Below, one piece after another: positions 1 to 12,752 of a DNA stretch of 64,000 nt. Source of the DNA: Corylus avellana (Eukaryota; Streptophyta; Magnoliopsida; Fagales; Betulaceae); assembly GCF_901000735.1 (NCBI RefSeq), contig NC_081542.1:17561093-17625092 (forward strand), written 5' to 3'. The position numbers and the translations under genes are program-made. The notes beneath the pieces are model-generated. The model did no database searches, had not been told where the DNA came from, and saw only the letters and a program-made list of their open reading frames with translations. Each line of letters begins with the position of its first letter. The first letter of the stretch is position 1.

Positions 1-2612
1 CGTATTCGTTCTTTAACTACAAGTGGTCAGTTAAGATTTGTTGAGTCTGAGTCATTTGATTGTGTTGCGTGTCAACTTGGAAAACAAAGTGCTTTACCTT
101 TTAATAATAGTGCATATGTTTCTTCTGCCCCTTTTGATTTGGTGCATTCTGATGTATGGGGCCCTGCGCCTATTCCCCCCATGGGTGGATCCCGCTATTT
201 TCTCATTTTTGTGGATGATTATTCTCGATACACATGGCTTTATCTTTTACAAAATCGGTCTAAACTTCCAAAAATTTACTCTGAATTTTAACAAATGGTT
301 CAAACCCAATTTCCCAGAAACATAAAAATTATTCGTTCTGATAATGCCATGGAATATCGTGAATCTACCTTCCTTACTACCCTCAAACAAAATGGCACTC
401 TTCCCCATCGCTCATGCCCAAATACTTCTCAACAAAATGGTCGTGTTGAACGTAAACACAGACACATGTTAGACACTGTTAGAACTTTGCTCCTATTTGC
501 TTCTATCCCTGAACACTTTTGGGGAGAAGCCGCTCTTACAGCTGTTTATACCATTAATATGGTCCTGTCTCCTACTACCTTAAATAGGTCCCCCTATGAA
601 CTCCTCTATGGTTCTCCCCCTGATTACCAATCCATCCGCATCTTTGGTTGTGTCTGTTTTGTGCTTCCTCCACCCCATGAACAAACAAAATTAGAACCTT
701 GTTCTCGCCTATGTTGTTTCTTGGGTATGGCATTGAACACAAAGGATATCGTTGTTATGATCCTATTTCCAAACGGCTCCGCATCTCGCGGCACGTCACT
801 TTTTGGGAACATAGGTTCTTTAGTGATATGAAGTCTTTTCCTACTAGTCCCTCTAATTCTTCTCCTATCTTCACTAATGTCTCATTTGATTTGCTCCCCG
901 ACACTACTGATCTTGATGCAGGGATGACAAGCTCTCCAGACGACATTCTGACGGTCGACCCCAATGACTCTGCCCCGCCTGTTGATCCATCTACTCTTGA
1001 GCCAGCTCCTTCCGTCCCTCATCTTTCTACTCGGGTAACATCTCTTCCTTCCCACCTTCGTGATTATCACTGTTATTCTGCTTTTGCTACTCTACATGAA
1101 CCTCACTCCTTCCGTGAGGCTCATACTAACCCTCTTTGGCAGAATGCTATGTCTGAAGAACCTAATGCCCTTTCCAAAACCCATACTTAGGACTTAGTTG
1201 ATTTACCTCCAAGCAAAACTGTGGTAGGGTGCAAGTGGGTATACAAGATTAAAACAAAATCTGATGGATCTATTGAGCGATACAAGGCACGTCTTGTGGC
1301 AAAGGGGTTCAATCAGGAGTATGGTATTGATTATGAGGAGACTTTTGCGACAGTGGCTCGCCTTACTTCTGTTCGATCCCTCCTTGCTGTGGCTTTTGTG
1401 CTTCGTTGGGATCTTTTCCAAATGGATGTGAAAAACGCATTTCTCAATAGTGATCTTAGTGAAGAAGTTTATATGCAACCCCCTCCTGGGTACGATCATC
1501 CGCCACACAAGGTTTGCTGACTTCGCCGAGCTTTGTATGATCTAAAACAGGCTCCACGGGCTTGGTTTGCCAAATTCAGTTCCACTATTGCGCAGATTGG
1601 GTTTGTTTCTAGCCCCTATGACTCTGCTCTTTTTATCCGGCGATCTGATGCTGGTCTCATTCTACTTTTACTATATCTTGATGATATGATTATTACTGGA
1701 TATGATACTATCGATATTCGTAATCTTCAACAATTTGAGATGAAGGATTTGAGTTTTTTCAGCTACTTTCTTGGATTGAAAGTGTCTTCTGATCCAAATG
1801 GTTACTATCTCTCTTAAGCCAAATATGCTTCAGATCTCCTCTCCCGAGCTGGCCTTACCGATTGTAAAATTGTTGATAGCTCTCTAGAGACAAATGTAAA
1901 ACTTCGTGCCACTGATGGTGAGCTACTTTCTGATGCTACTCTCTATCGACAATTAGTTGGAAGTCTCATATATCTTACTGTGACATGACCGGATATTACC
2001 TATGCAGTCCATCTTGTTAGTCAATTTATGACCGCGCCACGCTCAGTTCATTATGCGGTTGTTCTTCCAATCCTTCGCTACGTGAAGGGCACTCTGTTTC
2101 ATGGTTTGCATTTCTCCTCTCACTCATCATTAGACTTACATGTATATTTAGATGTTGATTGGGCAGGTGATCCTACTGATCGCCGTTCCACCACGGGTTA
2201 TTGTTTCTTACTTGGTGATTCTCTCATCTCTTGGCATAGCAAGAAACAATCTGTTGTTGCCCGCTCTAGCACTGAAGCTGAGTATCGTGCTCTTGCTGAC
2301 ACCACCTCTAAGCTCCTCTGGCTCCGTTGGCTCTTACAAGATATGGGTGTTTCTCAGACCTCCAGTTCTCCTATCTTTTGTGACAATCGAAGTGCGATTC
2401 AGATTGAGCATAATGATGTATTTCATGAACGTACTAAACACGTTGAGATCGACTGTCATTTTGTACGCCATCATCTTTTGCAGGGGACTCTCCGTCTCTG
2501 TCCTATTGCTTCCGCTGATCAGTTGGCCAATGTGTTCACCAAAGCACATCCACCTGGACGGTTTCGCGATCTTGTTTTCAAACTCAAGTTGGCATCTACA
2601 TTATCACCTTGA
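1..2612 (+). pseudogene. copia pol remnant: integrase, reverse transcriptase, RNase H
   Basis: The integrase core is visible from about 115 (LVHSDVWGP, VDDYSRY) to 600, with QQNGRVERKH at about 430-460. The RT runs from about 1215 ([10 protein letters not shown]) through [10 protein letters not shown] to the catalytic YLDD box at about 1674-1685. RNase H includes DVDWAGDPTDRRSTTGY and ARSSTEAEYRAL. The frame is broken by a TAA at 289-291, a one-base deletion near 718-726, and in-frame stops at 1188-1190 (TAG), 1518-1520 (TGA), 1815-1817 (TAA) and 1986-1988 (TGA). After the frameshift the frame is otherwise continuous from about 726 to the TGA at 2610-2612. It cannot encode a working polyprotein. 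Confidence 0.93.
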
Positions 2613-2625
2613 GTTTGAGGGGGGA

Positions 2626-2876
2626 TGTTAGAATATATTCAGAATATATAATATATTCTGAATATATTTTGATATTCACCATAATTGCTGATTTGATATA
2701 TTTTCCCTGTATATATATTTTGATATTATTTTGCAATATTGTACATTAATTTCGTGATTGTATTTCCTAGTTTATCTGGCTTTATTCAACTATAAATAAG
2801 CCTATTTGTATACAGTTCAATACACACAGAAATACAATATTCAATTTATCCCTATATTCTCTAGTTTATTTTAACA
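2626..2876 (+). repeat. 3' LTR of the copia element, with polypurine tract
   Basis: The 251-bp LTR starts TGTTAGAATA and ends TTTTAACA, with the usual TG...CA ends. It follows directly on a purine-rich tract (GAGTTTGAGGGGGGA, 2611-2625) that serves as the plus-strand primer site. A TATA-like TATAAATA lies at 2791-2798. The left half is rich in palindromic GAATATAT units. The matching 5' LTR and target duplication are outside the window. Confidence 0.9.
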
Positions 2877-4409
2877 CCCAATATTATTTTCTCGCGTAAG
2901 ATAATATCATATGATAGTTTCAGGTACCCTTTTTATCTTTTGCTGAATTAATCTTTCAAATAATTTTTTTTTTTTTTTTTCGATCTTTTGGCAATTGGGT
3001 TATGTTCGTTTTCAATGGTCATGACAATAATGTGTTGTTGTCAAATGATGATATCTCGATCGTAAGTGTCTCACATGCCTAAAGTATAATTTTTACTATG
3101 TGTATATAAGTTTTTGGACACTCTCCCCTAGCAAGTTGGTTTTAAAGAGTGAATTCTACCCAAGGATTGTATCAAATAAATATGATTTGAGATTGGCAAC
3201 TTCAATTTTGCAGGGTTGTTGATTTTGCTGGATGCCACAGGGTTGTAGAGATTCTGTTTTTGACAAAGAACAGAAAGTTTCATTCAGCTTCCTCTTTCTT
3301 TGTTAACAGGTAAAATTCTACGTAGAAAATGTATATTTTTTCTTGGAAATAATTTGGATGATGCACAAAATTCTTATTGAAATAAAATAATACAAATATG
3401 AAAATTAAAAATAAAATATATAAATTACAAGAGATGAAAAGTAAAGTATGAAAGGATCTCACAATGCTATAGAATCACGCAAGAGCATTGTCCTTAGAGG
3501 TTGATTCGTGCCTCCCGGAGTATATTACTCAGTGCGATCGGATCTCTTGACACGCAACTTTCTAGGATTAGACTATAGCTTTTACCTTTGTTAAAGACGC
3601 ACTTCCAATAACAAAGGCTAATAGAACAACCTTTAATCTTCTTGATGAAAAAACCACATAGAGAAAACAAAGAATAAAAGACACTAGGTGAACCTTCAAC
3701 TAGTTCATGTGGCTGATTTATTTGGATAGGATAAAAATCTATGCACTAGTTTTTTTTATGGGAAAAATAGAATACACCTCTATATGAAAAAGTATTAACT
3801 TATTTATAGTAATATTCTTTGTTAGAAAGATATCAAATAATCTTTGTTAAAAACTTGATAAACTTTTAATACCAAATGTTCATAACAATAAAGGTTAAAA
3901 CCATCAAGTTGACCAAACGGTTACAAACTAAAATGGTTAAATCTGATTTTTATTTCCCCTAAAAAACTCATGAAGATAATATTAAATAATAAAATATTTT
4001 CAAATGATTGAAAAATGAATGTTTGTAACATACATTACAACATTTTTTACTATTAACCTCACCAAAAATTTCACGAGGATCGCAAAACCTGCAGGTAATC
4101 ATATACATATAAAAACAGAATCACTCTTTAGAGGTAGTCTAAAATTGCGACATGTGGCATAAACCTATTTTTTTTAGGGGTTAAACTGGTTTTTTAAAGC
4201 ATAATTTTTAAGCCGGTTTTTTAAGAATGAATCGATTTTTTCTTAAAAAACCGGTCATTAATTAACATCATTAATTGCGTTAATTATATTTCAAGAGTTT
4301 TCTATATATAAATTATTCAATAAATTTAGTATTATTAATGTCCAAATCAAATAAGGAAACAAATAATATAAATCAAACTATTACGTATTAATACATTTAG
4401 TCAATTTAA
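2877..4409. other. intergenic, no gene recognised
   Basis: AT-rich DNA with short open frames only. No domain, exon chain, RNA gene or paired terminal repeat could be supported. The part around 3470-3680 is of more even composition and reads like degenerate LTR-type sequence, but no ends were found. Confidence 0.6.
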
Positions 4410-4418
4410 TATGTATAT

Positions 4419-5337
4419 GGGAAATTATATATAAACTCCTTAGGTCAACGCGTTTTTTAAAAAACTCTCTGGGTATTTTTTTTTTGAAATTTAGTCCTTG
4501 GGTCACTCGAAACTACTAGAAAACTCCCTACCGTCAATTTTTGTTAACTGTCATTAGTCCACTCAAAACTCCCCGTTTTATCTTATTAAAATATTCATTT
4601 TTTATTTATTTAATTAAAAAAATTAAATCTTNNNNNNNNNNNNNNNNNNNNNNNNNNNNNNNNNNNNNNNNNNNNNNNNNNNNNNNNNNNNNNNNNNNNN
4701 NNNNNNNNNNNNNNNNNNNNNNNNNNNNNNNNNNNNNNNNNNNNNNNNNNNNNNNNNNNNNNNNNNNNNNNNNNNNNNNNNNNNNNNNNNNNNNNNNNNN
4801 NNNNNNNNNNNNNNNNNNNNNNNNNNNNNNNNNNNNNNNNNNNNNNNNNNNNNNNNNNNNNNNNNNNNNNNNNNNNNNNNNNNNNNNNNNNNNNNNNNNN
4901 NNNNNNNNNNNNNNNNNNNNNNNNNNNNNNNNNNNNNNNNNNNNNNNNNNNNNNNNNNNNNNNNNNNNNNNNNNNNNNNNNNNNNNNNNNNNNNNNNNNN
5001 NNNNNNNNNNNNNNNNNNNNNNNNNNNNNNNNNGGTGGCTTACGGCCACCCCATAGGGGTTGGGGGGTGGCCAAGGGTGGCACCGCCACCCCTGGCCACC
5101 CTTCAATTTTTTTTTTTTTTTTTAAGATTTAATTTTTTAAATTAAATTAATAAAAAATGAATATTTTAATCAGATAAAACAGAGAGTTTTGAGTGGACTA
5201 ACGACAGTTAACAAAAATTGACGGTAGGGAGTTTTCTAGTAGTTTCGAGTGACCCAAGGACTAAATTTCTAAAAAAAAATACCTAAGGAGTTTTTAAAAA
5301 AAGCGCGTTGACCTAAGGAATTTATATATAATTTCCC
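4419..5337. mobile_element. Mutator-like non-autonomous TIR element with GGGTGGC-rich core
   Basis: Two long inverted arms face each other: 4419-4630 (starting GGGAAATTATATATAAACTCC) and 5120-5337 (its complement). The element is flanked by a perfect 9-bp target duplication, TATGTATAT, at 4410-4418 and 5338-5346, which is the signature of the Mutator superfamily. The visible part of the centre (5034-5105) is a cluster of inverted GGGTGGC/GCCACCC units. The rest of the core is lost in an assembly gap. There is no coding capacity. Confidence 0.88.
4632..5033. other. assembly gap (402 N)
   Basis: A run of N inside the hairpin core of the Mutator-like element. Long inverted GC-rich repeats are a plausible reason for the failure to assemble. 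Any reading frame crossing it is an artefact. Confidence 0.99.
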
Positions 5338-5398
5338 TATGTATATTAATATATATTTATATAACCGGTTTTTTATTGCGTTAATTATATATCAATAT

Positions 5399-5577
5399 GA
5401 GATATGCTATGGTGCAATAAAATAACCATTTTTTGCCCATAAAAGTCCTAAGTGTTAAGAGGTCATAGGCTTATCAGTGGGTGGGGCCACAACAATTATA
5501 GATGAGACCTATGATCTCTTGCCACCTAACACTTTATGGGCCAAAAATGATCATTTTATTGAATTATAGCATTTCTC
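5399..5577. mobile_element. 179-bp Mutator-type MITE
   Basis: The ends are inverted copies: GAGATATGCTATGGTGCAAT at the left and the complement of GAGAAATGCTATAATTCAAT at the right. The similarity continues inward for about 75 bases. A perfect 9-bp target duplication TATCAATAT flanks it at 5390-5398 and 5578-5586. No coding sequence. It sits 61 bp from the larger Mutator-like element but has unrelated ends. Confidence 0.9.
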
Positions 5578-5586
5578 TATCAATAT

Positions 5587-6052
5587 AATCTACATGTCAT
5601 TAATTAACGTCATTAATTGCGTTAACTATATTATAATCCATGTATTCTTCTTGCTAATTTTTATTCTTTATACTATACATTTTAAATCATATATACTTAT
5701 AGGAACAAAGATTTAATTTTTTTATTTAAAGAGGTGAGATATATTTTTATACGTCTTTTTAACTTATAATGAAAAATGATGTATTTGAATTTTAAAATTA
5801 AATTATAATGAAGAAGAATCTCGCGCATAGCACAGTTATAAGCTAGTAGGTTATAATAATCAGGCAAAAATTTACACCACCAGTGTTCATAGAAAAGTAT
5901 CGTCTCATCAACAAGGCTTCTCTTCCACCATGGAGATTGGTCGTGCCTATTTAGTATTCTTTTGTACTGTTTGTGTTGTGAGTATACTTGTGAGTGTTGA
6001 GTCCCACATTGAGAAAATATAAAAAGAAAAGAGTACTTAATATACCCAAGTA
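5587..6052. other. intergenic, no gene recognised
   Basis: AT-rich DNA upstream of the ABCB array. The stretch near 5994-6010 (TGTTGAGTCCCACATTGAGA) resembles the start of small plant LTR-type repeats, but no second end was identified. Confidence 0.5.
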
Positions 6053-6738
6053 GACCTTAGCTCATTAGCTTGGGCTTTTGGGTTAAAGTTGTGTTCAACT
6101 ATGTATATTAATGTACTCTTGATAAAAACTCCATAACCGCTTTATCTCCCAACAATTTGAGTAATAGAAACAGAAATGTTTTGTATAAACTTTAATTCTA
6201 CAATCTTTCAACTAAATACACATAGCATAGGGCTCATGGGCTAATTCTCATATTGTTACTTATTTCTAGACTGCTAGTAGCTTTAGAATTCATCATATCC
6301 ATGCATGTAGATCTTTTCATGAATTCTCATTTTGATACTCTAATATATTGACAACAAGCCACTGGTCCAACTTTTCTGTCTTGATTTATCAGTTGGACCT
6401 TAGCTCATTAGCTTGGGCTTTTGGGTTAGAGTTGTGTTCAACTATGTATATTAATGTACTCTTGATAAAAACTCCATAACCGCTTTATCTCCCAACAATT
6501 TGAGTAATAGAAACAGAAATGTTTTGTATAAACTTTAATTCTACAATCTTTCAACTAAATACACAGAGCATAGGGCTCATGGGCTAATTCTCATATTGTT
6601 ACTTATTTCTAGACTGCTAGTAGCTTTAGAATTCATCATATCCATGCATGTAGATCTTTTCATGAATTCTCATTTTGATACTCTAATATATTGACAACAA
6701 GCCACTGGTCCAACTTTTCTGTCTTGATGTATCAGTTG
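6053..6738 (+). repeat. 343-bp direct tandem duplication upstream of ABCB copy A
   Basis: Unit 1 (6053-6395) and unit 2 (6396-6738) both run from GACCTTAGCTCATTAGC to ATCAGTTG and differ at only a few positions, for example TTTATC against TGTATC near their ends. The duplicate occupies the position where copies B and C have their conserved upstream region, so copy A has lost or displaced most of its ancestral promoter. Confidence 0.92.
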
Positions 6739-6797
6739 CTGATTTCAGCAATTAATTGTGTTCTTGAGGTGCAATTTAGGTTCTTGGACTTGGTAAT

Positions 6798-9700
6798 ATG
6801 GAGGTGGAAGGCGGCCTGGAAGGCAATGCAGGTAGAAAATAGGCCATCACTTCAAAAGGCAATGGAGAAGCAGAGAATAGCTCTGCCATGAATGGGGACC
6901 AACAAAACTGTCAAAAAAACAAAGGAGTTGAGAAAACCAAGACAGTTCCATTTCTCAAGCTTTTCTCATTTGCAGATTCCACTGATACTGCATTGATGAT
7001 TGTTGGCACAATTGGAGCCATTGGGAGTGGGTTAGGCCTGCCCCTTATGACAATACTATTTGGGCAATTGATCAATACTTTCGGCAGTAACCAGAATAAC
7101 ACTAATGGCATCGTTCATTCAATTTCCAAGGTAAAAACTAATGAACAAGGTTAGAAAATATGATGCACCCATTTAACAGTATGTCTATGAATATGTTTCA
7201 TATGATGATGTTATTACCTAGCGACCTGGTGAAATTGTAGGTCGCTCTAAAATTTGTCTACTTGGCACTGGGAAATGGTTGCGCAGCATGCCTCCGTAAG
7301 TACATTATATACTTCAAATGATTACAGATTTTTAAGGCATAGAAAAAGCCTTTTATGTATAAACCCTTGAAGATTAAGAATCTCAGCTCTGTTGTTTGTC
7401 AGAGGTGACATGCTGGATGGTCACAGGGGCGAGACAGGCTGCAGGAATCAGGAGTTTGTATCTGAAAACTATAATGAGACAAGATGTTGCTTTCTTTGAT
7501 AAGGAAACTAAGACCGGAGAGGTTGTTGGGAGAATGTCTGGTGACACTGTTCTCATACAGGATGCCGTGGGTGAGAAGGTACAGAAGAGCTGCAAAAATT
7601 ATCAAAACCAAGAAAAGATTGCACAAAATTTTTATTTCATCTTGGTCTACCAACTAAATGTGCTAGTACTGCAGGTTGGGAAATTTCTACAGCTGATATC
7701 AACCTTCATTGGGGACTTTATAATAGCATTTATCAAGGGGTGGCTTCTTACCATTGTCTTGTGTTCTACAATTCCTCTTCTTGTGATAGTTGGTGCCATG
7801 TTGGCCTTGATTATATCGGAGATGGCATCCCGTGGACAAAGTGCTTATGCGAAGGCAGCAAATGTAGTTGAACAAACAATTGGCTCAATCAAAACTGTAA
7901 GTCCATTTGTCAAAACAAAATACTTTTGAAGAAAGACTTCTTGGTTTCTCTCTTAAAACAGTTAATCTGATTTCGCTCTTTATTCTTTAGAAAAAGTATG
8001 ACGTTTGTCATTGCTTCCAATGTAGGTTGCATCATTTACAGGGGAGAAACAAGCTATAACAAGTTACAACAAATTTCTTGTACATGCTTACAAATCTGAT
8101 GTTCATGAAGGCTTAGCTGCCGGAGTAGGTATTGGCACGGTTATGTTAATCGTGTTTTCCACCTATTCGTTGGCTGTGTATTTTGGTGCAAATCTGATAC
8201 TACACAAAGAATACGATGGGGGTCAAGTGATGAATGTGATTTTCGCTGTCGTAAGTGCTTCCACGTAAGTTGCATTTTCTATTTCCTTTAGCTTGTAGAA
8301 GTATGTAAATCTGCTTGTAACATTATGGTTCTTATTTCCCCAATAAGCGAAAACTTCTTTCTGCTTATGTTGCTGAATTTACTCAAAATATATGAACCTT
8401 TCAGTTTTGGCCTATTTAATTGTTTATTTACTTCTGACCTTTCAGTTTCATATGAATGCTTCAGGTCCTTAGCCCAGGCATCTCCCTGCTTGAGTGCATT
8501 TGCTACTGGCCGAGCTGTGGCCTATAAGATGTTTGAGACAATTGAGAGGAAGCCAGACATAGATGCTTTTGATGAAAGTGGGAAAGTATTGGATGACATT
8601 CGTGGAGATATAGGATTGAAGGATGTTTATTTCAGCTATCCAACCAGACCGGATGAGAAAATATTCAATGGATTTTCTCTTTATATCCCTAGTGGCATGA
8701 CTGCAGCTGTAGTTGGAGAAAGTGGAAGTGGGAAGTCAACAGTGATCAGCCTAATAGAGAGATTCTATGACCCACAAGTTGGTGAAGTTCTAATAGATAA
8801 CATTAACCTCAAAGAGTTTCAGCTTAAGTGGATTAGGGGGAAAATTGGTCTTGTTAGCCAGGAACCTGTGCTGTTTGGTTCCAGCATTAAGGACAACATT
8901 GCATATGGAAAAGATGGTGCAACTATTGAAGAGATAAAAGCTGCAACTGAAATTGCAAATGCTGCTAAATTCATTGATAAATTGCCACAGGTTCTAATTT
9001 TCACCCTTTCAAACATTGTGTTCGTCTTCAAGATCCAAAAATTGCTATTTTTATTTCGGGATTTTTTAATTCAATTGTAGGGACTAGATACCATGGTTGG
9101 TGAGCACGGAACACAGATCCTTGGTGGACAGAAGCAGAGAATTGCCATTGCAAGAGCAATCCTGAAGGATCCACGAATATTACTACTAGATGAAGCTACA
9201 AGTGCACTTGATGCAAAATCAGAGAAAATAGTGCAAGAGGCATTAGACAGGATTATGGTTAACCGAACAACTATCATTGTTGCCCATCGTTTAAGCACGG
9301 TGAGAAATGCTGATATGATCGCAATCATTCACAGAGGAAAGATGGCTGAAAAAGGTAATTGATGATAAGTATTATTTTATATTACTGATCAGTAACATGT
9401 TGAGCCAATATCATGTATGCATCCAACCTTGTGAGTAGATTCTTGTAGCATGGGTCTGTTGTCTTGTTAAGCACATCATTGTAAATAAATTTAGTCATTT
9501 TCTGAATATTACTATTGGTTGTTACGTTTCGTCAAACTTGTTTCTGTAATTTCCACACATTGGAAAGGAGAAAAAGTGCCACTAGATTATAAGACTATAG
9601 GTTGGCTGTAAATGAATATTAGGAGAACGTGAGATACTCATTTCATAGTGTATCGGGCTATTCCTTTCTTAATGTATTTGGTTATTGATCAGGCTCACAC

Positions 9701-12230
9701 TCGGAATTACTTAAGGATCCTGATGGAGCGTTCTCTCAACTTATACGCCTGCAAGAATTAAACAAGGAGTCACAACATGCTGCAGATGATCAAGAAAAGT
9801 CAAGTCTTCGGCAGTCAATTCGAAGAGCGTCAATTCCACAATCCACTAGTCGGGGATCATCAGAAAATAGCAGCCGCCACTCACTCTCAGACACAATTGG
9901 TGAACCCACAGGACTTGATCAACTAATATTGCAGAGGCAGAACCAGATAATCTTCAGTAGCATTGCAAAAATCTCTGGAGGTCGCAATTCATCGCCTTGC
10001 CTACCTTAATAAGCCTGAGATTCCACTCATTCTAATTGGAACAGTAGCTGCAATCATAACTGGAGTACTACTACCAATTTTTGGTTTGCTAATTTCCAGT
10101 GCAATCAAAACATTCTCCGAACCACCTCACGAACTAAGAAAGGATTCGAAGTTTTGGGCTGTAATGTTTATAGTCCTTGGTTTGGTAGCATTTCTGGCAA
10201 CTCCAATAAGATCCTACTTTTTTTCTGTGGCTGGGTGTAAGTTAATTGAACGTATTAGAGCAACGTGTTTTGAAAAGGTGCTTCGCATGGAGGTTGGGTG
10301 GTTCGATGAGCCTGAGAACTAAAGCGGCGCCATTGGTGCAAGGCTCTCGGTAGATGCAGACACTGTGCGCGCCCTAGTTGGTGATGCACTTGCTCAAATT
10401 GTTTAAAGTATTGCATCAGTGGTTGCAGGTTTAGTCATCGCTTTTGAAGCTAGTTGGCAGATGGCGTTTATTGTCCTTGCATTGGTTCCTCTGCTTGGAA
10501 TCAATGGATATGCTCAACGAAGGTCCATGAATGGATTCAGTGCAGATGCAAAGGTATGCACTACCACTAATGACAGTTTTATTGTTGCAGCATGCCAAAT
10601 AGTATATATTTTAGGGGGAAAAAAAAATAAAAAACGAACAAAACAATTTCATCATGATGCATTAAAATGAAAACTTTCTCAGGTTTGAGTATGTTTTATG
10701 AATTATTCATAAAGAGTGAACTTGGTTGTAGGCAATGTACGAGGAAGCAAGCCAAATAGCAAATGATGCAGTTGGGAGTATAGGAACCGTTGCTTCTTTC
10801 GGTGCAGAAGAGAAAGTGATGCAACTTTATGAAGAGAAATGTGAAGGCCCTATGAAGGCAGGCATAAAGGAGGGCTTGATGATCAGTGGAATAGGATATG
10901 GAATGGCTAACTTCTTCCTCTTTAATGTCTACGCGATCACTTTCTATGCAGGAGCTCATCTGGTTAATGAAGGCAAAGCAACATTCTCAGATGTTTTCCG
11001 AGTAAATAAGCCACCAATAACCATAGTTTCTTTTTCCAAATTATGGGATTCATTCAACCAAATTCTCTTTTGATTTTCTTGATATCGTATGTGTGGTTTG
11101 CAGGTTTTCTTTGCTTTGACCATGACAGCTACTGCAGTTATTCAATATAGCTCCTTTTCCAATGATTCTCAGAAAGCCAAGAATGCTGCTGCTTCCATCT
11201 TTGCAATAATGGACATGAAGTCAAAGATAGACCCAAGTGGTGAGTCCGGGATATCATTGGATGATGTCAAGGGAGATATTGAGCTTAATTCATCATATAA
11301 GCTTCAAGTATCCATCTAGGCCAGATGTTCAGATATTCAGAGATCGCAACTTGGCTATTCATGCAGGCAAGGTAAATCATGTTTAGAATTTCATTATTTG
11401 CTGCAACAGGCAAAGGCAAAGACAGCTCTCAAATTAAAATTACATTCTTGTGAATGTCAGACAGTTGCCTTGGTTGGAGAAAGCGGGAGCGGGAAATCCA
11501 CAGTGATAACATTATTGGAAAGATTTTATGATCCTGATTCAGGTCATATTACACTTGATGGAATCGAAATTCAAAAGTTCCAATTGAAGTGGTTGAGGCA
11601 ACAAATGGGCCTTGTAAGCCAAGAACCAGTTTTGTTTAATGATACAATCCGTGCCAACATTGCGTATGGAAAGGGTGGAATCGCAGATGAGGCAGAGATT
11701 ATAGCTGCAGCAGAATTGGCCAATGCCCACACATTCATTAGTGGACTAAAACAAGTAAGAACACTGCAAATTATTTTTCTTTGAAAAAAATAATCTGATT
11801 TAGACATATTGTTGATTGAAGTCTACAAACACTCTTAGACAAATTATTTATTCTTGATGCAACATGTAGAGGTATGATACAATAGTAGGAGAACAAGGAC
11901 TCCAATTGTCCGGCGGGCAGAAGCAACGCGTAGCCATTGCACATGCTATCATCAAAGGTCCAAAGATATTGCTATTAGATGAAGCTACTAGTGCACTGGA
12001 TGTTGAGTCAGAGAAAGTGGTCCAAGATGCATTAGAAAAAGTCATGGTGATCGAACAGAACAACAATTGTGGTGGCCCATCGATTATCCACTATCAAGAA
12101 TGCAGATCTGATTGCTGTGGTTAAGAATGGGGTTATTGTGGAGAAGGGAAGGCATGAGACTTTGATTAATATCCAGGACGAATTTTATGCCTCCCTTGTG
12201 GCAGTTCATTCAAGTGCTTCAACTGCTTGA
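6798..12230 (+). pseudogene. ABCB: ABCB transporter copy A, pseudogene
   Basis: Homologous to copy B through all 12 exons: 6798-7130, 7241-7295, 7403-7578, 7675-7896, 8026-8264, 8465-8990, 9081-9354, 9693-10553, 10732-11001, 11104-11371, 11461-11754, 11870-12230. The ancestral ATG (6798) is followed by an in-frame TAG after 13 codons; the next in-frame ATG is at 6888. Further lesions are base losses in exon 8 at about 9910-9955 that shift the frame, stops at 10320-10322 and about 10404, a net +4 in exon 10 that destroys the start of NBD2 (about 11285-11315), and a 4-bp insertion in exon 12 near 12053. The NBD1 signature SGGQ reads LGGQ. Walker A (GESGSGKST) survives in both NBDs. At best a half-transporter could be made. 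Confidence 0.93.
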
Positions 12231-12314
12231 GCTTGTTGAACCACTTCCCTTCTAAAAATTTGTTGAAGGGTTACTGTTTCTCTTTTCCAATGTAAGTTGT
12301 TTTATGGTTAATTA

Positions 12315-12752
12315 TGTTGATGCACGTTTTTCCCTCAACAGTTTCTGATTGGTGTGATCTTCACGTTCTTCGAGGCGTCTGTGATTATCAATCTTTGGGC
12401 TCCAATAAAATAATAAGAGCGTCAAAGGGGTCTACGGGGAAGGCCCCGTAGACCCTCTGATGCTTAAGTTAGCAGTCGTATATGGGGTCAAAATGTAGCA
12501 GGAGCTAGCATTATATATCGAAAAAGATCCCCTCTCTTACCGATGTCTTTAGTTCCCTTTTATAGGGTTTTTCTGTGTAACTGCTTCCTTGATCTTCTCC
12601 TTTCAGATGATTGAAGAATCATTTGAAATAATGGGGAGATAATCTGAGGTAGTTGAGATAAGGTAGGACCTTATGAGATAATGTAGGACCTTATGAGATA
12701 ATTAAGGGTTGTTGAGAGATAGTGGGACCCATGGTGGATTTTATCCCCAACA
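12315..12752 (-). repeat. LTR of the LARD-like element (3' LTR in element orientation)
   Basis: 438 bp, TGTTGATGCACG at one end and CCCCAACA at the other (TG...CA on both strands). It matches the other LTR apart from small indels and the absence of the internal duplication found there. Confidence 0.88.

Larger units (their letters stand above)
1..2876 (+). mobile_element. Ty1-copia LTR retrotransposon, 3' part, decayed
   Basis: The order of domains from the window edge is end of the GAG pre-integrase region, integrase, reverse transcriptase, RNase H, polypurine tract and 3' LTR. This integrase-before-RT order is diagnostic of Ty1-copia. The 5' LTR, gag and protease lie outside the window. 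It encodes the same domains as the element starting at 60208, and both LTRs begin TGTTAGAATAT and share the stretch around TTCAACTATAAATAAG. They are therefore relatives, but they differ clearly in sequence. Confidence 0.93.

Noticed and set aside
3280..3462. 60-codon minus-strand open frame
   Set aside because: Low-complexity Phe/Ile/Tyr-rich translation of AT-rich DNA with no splice partners or family resemblance.
4541..5106. Open frames of about 160-170 codons across 4541-5106
   Set aside because: They run through 402 N and have no real coding content.
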